64,000 bases of DNA from assembly GCA_003342895.1 (NCBI GenBank), contig PTFA01000056.1, positions 372,001-436,000 of the forward strand. Reading direction: 5' to 3'. A model generated the notes under the pieces. The model saw only the letters and a list, made by a program, of their open reading frames with translations, was not told the origin of the DNA and searched no databases. Below are positions 63,111 to 64,000 of this stretch, piece after piece (position 1 is the first letter of the stretch; the number at the start of each line of letters is the position of its first letter). The DNA is from Casuarius casuarius (Eukaryota; Chordata; Aves; Casuariiformes; Casuariidae). The translations under genes were made by a program, and so were the position numbers.

Positions 63111-64000
63111 AGCTCTCCACCTCCAACTTTTTTGTGGGTGATAATGAGTGCAAGCAAACATTTGAGTCTCTTACATTTCTGTGGCTTTTTTATTAGTTTC
63201 AACAGCATTGCTTGTAGTTCCTTCCAGCTATAGGCCTCACGACTTAACAGAAGCTACGCACGTGTGTTTTGGGATGCTGAGCAGACTGAAAAAAACAGTT
63301 TTGGGGAGTAAAGCAAGTGCTTAGAAATACTCTTTCTGTTGTTCTTTCTGAACAATACCTTTTTCCTTTATATGCTAACCTTTTCCCAGGTATTTTTTAC
63401 TCATGTTGCTGATACCTGAGTCTCTTAAGTAGCTGATGATTAAACATGTAAAAGATTGGTGGAGAGGGGGAGGGATCAGTCTTGTCAGCGTTATTTGCTT
63501 AGTTTTTCTTTTTTTTCAGTCACCTAATGAAACGCATAGCAATTAGTAAGCTTAATACTTACGAATAGTAAACAGTTACATTTTCCAATCATTAATAGTT
63601 ATTTTTGGAAGGCACAGGAATAGATAAGTGCAAAAAAAATTGTAGTACCATTCTCTGAAAAGGATCAAAAGTCAATTTGGCAGTTGTTTGACCAATGAAC
63701 ATAACTTTGGGACTGTGTATAATAATGTTAATGAAATAAATAACAGAAAAAGCAGTGAAATCTCTTACTCTGAGCTCTGCGAGTGTTTGGTCGCTGAGTG
63801 TAACAGTGATGGATTCTTTCCAAGCTGTCCGTTTTGGAACGGTTAGCAGTCGGGTTTAGGGTAGAGAGTCCAGTCCATCCCTTAAGTGTGCGGAAAAGAC
63901 ATCCGTTTACTGAGTGTGCGAGTGGGGTCATCCTGTAAGACAAACTGCTTGGCTTGCTTGGGATGCAGCTAAGCTGCCCAAATAGCTATTGATGCTGGAC
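63111..64000. other. Right flank of the CpG island, nothing further recognised
   Basis: Composition returns to AT-rich, except that about 63770-63930 again has raised CpG (TCGCTGAGTG, TCCGTTTTGGAACGG, GTGTGCGAGTGG) without high GC. This could be an island shore, a second small element or part of an exon. The 71-codon minus-strand ORF there is not recognised. Confidence 0.4.

Noticed and set aside
1..64000. CRISPR arrays, bacterial operons, phage or defence systems, intact endogenous retrovirus
   Set aside because: No regularly spaced repeats, no dense co-oriented ORFs, no paired LTRs and no retroviral protein motifs were seen. The sequence is vertebrate noncoding DNA.

Overview
This window looks like vertebrate nuclear DNA, most probably from a bird and at least from a sauropsid. 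It is AT-rich, with no dense ORFs, no operons and no ribosome-binding sites. The recognisable interspersed repeats are decayed CR1-clade LINEs, MIR-like and tRNA-derived SINE fossils, and short segments resembling old repeats common in turtle and crocodilian genomes. There are no Alu, B1 or recent L1 copies. Repeat density is low, which fits a bird better than a turtle or crocodile. An assembly gap (875 N) sits inside a very GC- and CpG-rich island, a typical failure point in avian assemblies.

Layout. 1-37,500 is intergenic or intronic DNA. It has scattered simple repeats, two striking inverted repeats (3,192-3,217 and 20,694-20,773), a possible small exon (14,329-14,397), a 194-codon ORF of doubtful meaning (25,590-26,174) and several AT-rich blocks that look like conserved noncoding elements. 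At about 37,505-38,640 lies a decayed CR1/L3-type LINE on the minus strand, still showing the reverse transcriptase FADD box. 41,967-42,887 holds a local segment duplication and a perfect 26-bp tandem duplication, flanking a good candidate exon (42,247-42,484). 46,200-52,350 is the richest part in fossil repeats (MIR-like, a CR1 3' end, two tRNA-derived SINE relics). A minus-strand exon candidate lies at 53,022-53,115. 54,361-58,160 has microsatellites and polypyrimidine tracts. 61,400-63,150 is the CpG island with the gap, probably the promoter and first exon of a gene not otherwise visible here.

No protein-coding gene can be named with confidence. The most likely reading is a noncoding stretch (gene desert or long intron) next to a CpG-island promoter near the right end. 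I found no CRISPR array, no tRNA or rRNA gene, no intact mobile element and no novel multi-gene system. The most distinctive signals are the two perfect inverted repeats, the duplicated block around 42 kb and the candidate splice-bounded exons. All similarity statements come from pattern memory, not from a search.
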